DNA from: Alphaproteobacteria bacterium
GTDB lineage: Bacteria; Pseudomonadota; Alphaproteobacteria; UBA6615
Length of the DNA: 16,714 nucleotides
Assembly (NCBI GenBank): GCA_013003285.1
Contig: JABDJY010000164.1
Coordinates: 1 to 16,714, forward strand
Reading direction: 5' to 3'
Positions 15,170 to 16,714 of the stretch are shown here, piece by piece. Position numbers and translations under genes: made by a program. The notes below the pieces were generated by a model that saw only the letters and a program-made list of their open reading frames with translations, was not told where the DNA came from and searched no databases. How positions within the stretch are numbered: position 1 is the first letter of the stretch; every line of letters starts with the position of its first letter.

Positions 15170-16466
15170 GCTCACCGCCATTCCGGTTCTGCAGCGGAAG
15201 CCGGACCTATCGAAGGCGCAATTGCGCCGGCGTTATCGGGCCGAGGCCCGGTTTCGGCTCTACGGCGTCGCGGCGATATTATTTGCCGTGGGCATTCTGG
15301 CCCTGCTGCTAGGCAGCATTATCAGCACCGGCTTCAGTGCCTTCATGCAAACAGAGATCGCCCTCGACGTTCAACTAGACCCGGCCATAATCGACCCAGA
15401 CGGCGCCCGCGACCCTGCGGTATTAGCCGGTGCGAGTTACCGCAAGATTGTGCGAACCGGGTTGGCGGAACTCTTCCCCGATGTCAGCGGCCGCAAGGCA
15501 AAACGCGACCTCAACCGGTTGATCAGCCGCGGCGCCGATTTGGAGCTGCGCGACCGGGTGGTCGCAGATCCCTCGATCATCGGCACAACCGTGACAATTT
15601 GGATCAAATCGTCGGCCGATATCGATTCTCTCAATAAGGGCCAGATACCGCGCGACGTGGTCGAAGCAGACCGCCGGGTCAAAGACAACCAGATCGCCTG
15701 GTTCGATACGCTCGACGCGGATGACCGGGTCCGGCGCTCGTTCAACACCACCTTGTTTACCGCCGGCGATAGCCGCGAGCCCGAACAGGCGGGCATTTGG
15801 GGCGCCGCGGTCGGATCGTTCTTGACCCTGATCGTGACCCTGGCCCTGTCCTTCCCGGTGGGGGTGATGGCGGCGGTTTATCTAGAGGCGTTCGCCCCCA
15901 AGAACCGCTGGACCGACCTGATTGAGGTCAACATCAACAATCTGGCCGCCGTGCCCTCGATCGTCTTCGGGCTTCTAGGCCTCGCGGTTTTCCTGAACTT
16001 CTTCGGCCTGCCGCGATCCGCCCCCATTGTCGGCGGCACGGTGCTCGCTCTGATGACCCTGCCGACCATCATCATCGCGGGCCGCGCCGCGTTAAACGCG
16101 GTGCCGCCGTCGATCCGCGAAGCAGCCCTGGCAATGGGGGCCTCACCCCTGCAGGCCATCACGCACCATGTTCTGCCCTTGGCGATGCCCGGTATTCTCA
16201 CCGGCACCATCATCGGCATGGCGCGCGCCCTGGGCGAAACCGCGCCACTGCTGATGATCGGCATGGTCGCGTTTATTGTCGATATTCCGCGCACTTTCAC
16301 CGATCCGGCTACAGTTCTGCCGGTCCAGGTGTTCCTGTGGGCCGACGCGCCGGAGCGCGCTTTCGTTGAAAAAACCTCAGCGGCAATTTTGGTGCTGCTG
16401 GCCTTTTTGATCCTGATGAATTTGGCGGCCGTAATCTTACGTAAGAAATTCGAAAGGCGGTGGTAG
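15162..16466 (+). CDS. pstA: Phosphate ABC transporter permease PstA (long form with large periplasmic insert)
   Basis: PstA is the second membrane subunit of the phosphate importer. The product is 434 residues against about 300 in E. coli. After a cytoplasmic start and a first membrane helix (about 34-56) comes a soluble, charged region of about 150 residues (57-210), probably periplasmic; I believe it corresponds to Pfam DUF3333. The core membrane domain then runs to the end, with the EAA loop IREAALAMGASPLQAITHHV at 318-337 and the conserved MARALGETAPLL at 353-364. The ATG overlaps the pstC stop in ATGACTGA, with GGGAAGAA (15153-15160) upstream as ribosome site, so translation is coupled to pstC. 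The stop is TAG, and a 19-codon ORF and pstB follow at once. Identity is firm. Confidence 0.94.
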   Translation: MTELTAIPVLQRKPDLSKAQLRRRYRAEARFRLYGVAAILFAVGILALLLGSIISTGFSAFMQTEIALDVQLDPAIIDPDGARDPAVLAGASYRKIVRTGLAELFPDVSGRKAKRDLNRLISRGADLELRDRVVADPSIIGTTVTIWIKSSADIDSLNKGQIPRDVVEADRRVKDNQIAWFDTLDADDRVRRSFNTTLFTAGDSREPEQAGIWGAAVGSFLTLIVTLALSFPVGVMAAVYLEAFAPKNRWTDLIEVNINNLAAVPSIVFGLLGLAVFLNFFGLPRSAPIVGGTVLALMTLPTIIIAGRAALNAVPPSIREAALAMGASPLQAITHHVLPLAMPGILTGTIIGMARALGETAPLLMIGMVAFIVDIPRTFTDPATVLPVQVFLWADAPERAFVEKTSAAILVLLAFLILMNLAAVILRKKFERRW

Positions 16467-16467
16467 A

Positions 16468-16527
16468 ATGACTGAACCCGTGGCCGTGCAATCGGCCGTC
16501 AAAAACAACAGACAGCGCCTGTTATGA
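16468..16527 (+). CDS. Mini-ORF of 19 codons overlapping the pstB start (possible coupling peptide)
   Basis: ATG at 16468, one base after the pstA stop codon, opens MTEPVAVQSAVKNNRQRLL and ends with TGA at 16525-16527, sharing ATGA with the pstB start. GGTGG (16459-16463) and AAAGG (16453-16457) could serve as ribosome sites, whereas pstB itself has none. It may feed ribosomes to pstB by termination-reinitiation. Alternatively it is the relic of an older pstB start shifted out of frame, or a sequencing frameshift. No function is claimed for the peptide. Confidence 0.4.
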   Translation: MTEPVAVQSAVKNNRQRLL

Positions 16528-16714
16528 CCCAAACCCTGCTCGAAACTCCGGCAACAGAGAGCGTACCCCCGACGAAGGTTTCGGCAAAAGATGTCGACGT
16601 TTTCTACGGCGAAAAGCAGGCGTTGGAGTCCGTTTCGCTGGAAGTCCGGGAAAATGAGGTGACTGCCCTCATCGGCCCCTCAGGTTGCGGGAAATCCACA
16701 TTCCTGCGCTGTCT
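16524..16714 (+). CDS. pstB: Phosphate ABC transporter ATP-binding protein PstB, N-terminal part, truncated by window edge
   Basis: PstB is the ATPase that powers phosphate import through PstCA. Only the first 63 codons are present. After a variable start of about 17 residues, the conserved beginning appears: KDVDVFYGEKQALESVSLEV (22-41) with the A-loop Tyr28, then Walker A GPSGCGKSTFLR (51-62), the form typical of PstB. The ATG at 16524 overlaps the stop of a 19-codon ORF (ATGA) and lacks its own Shine-Dalgarno sequence, so translation probably depends on upstream ribosomes. It follows pstA by 57 nt. Signature and Walker B motifs lie beyond the right edge. The family call is secure; the exact start is less so. 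Confidence 0.92.
   Translation, partial: MTQTLLETPATESVPPTKVSAKDVDVFYGEKQALESVSLEVRENEVTALIGPSGCGKSTFLRC

Noticed and set aside
1..16714. tRNA or rRNA genes, CRISPR arrays, transposases, integrases or phage genes
   Set aside because: None was recognised. The window is filled by conserved chromosomal genes with short gaps, and no repeat-spacer pattern was seen.

Overview
The window looks like chromosomal DNA of an alphaproteobacterium. The base composition is high in GC (roughly 60% by eye). The block murJ, glnD, mutS, with a malic enzyme gene divergent from mutS, and the long forms of PstC and PstA are familiar from alphaproteobacteria such as Rhodospirillales- and Rhizobiales-like lineages. 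I cannot place it to genus. Coding density is very high; the longest gap between genes is about 190 bases. I see no tRNA, rRNA, CRISPR array, insertion sequence or prophage gene.

Left half, minus strand (read from about 7425 down to 1): mutS (mismatch repair ATPase), then an MFS-type exporter whose start overlaps the end of mutS by 8 nt, then glnD (PII uridylyltransferase/uridylyl-removing enzyme) after a 72-nt gap rich in inverted repeats, then the first 138 codons of murJ (lipid II flippase), which runs off the left edge. These probably form one or two transcription units of housekeeping genes.

Centre, plus strand: maeB (malic enzyme with a C-terminal phosphotransacetylase-like domain) is divergent from mutS across a 190-bp region. 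It ends in a clear hairpin terminator.

Right half, plus strand: a phosphate-acquisition locus. It runs phoR-type sensor kinase, an ACR3-family arsenite efflux permease, a regulatory gap carrying three 11-bp-spaced Pho-box repeats and a foldable leader, then pstS, a hairpin in the pstS-pstC gap, pstC, pstA (8-nt overlap), a 19-codon mini-ORF and the start of pstB, which runs off the right edge. PstSCAB takes up phosphate at high affinity and can also admit arsenate; PhoR would report phosphate status through PstSCAB/PhoU to a PhoB partner not in this window. The arsenite permease between phoR and pstS would let the cell expel arsenite formed from arsenate that enters while phosphate uptake is induced.

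Most of this is well-known biology. The parts most worth a second look are the arsenite exporter inside the pho/pst locus, the mini-ORF coupled to pstB, the transcript-structure elements around pstS, and the repeat-rich leader of glnD. I did not find a convincing undescribed system.
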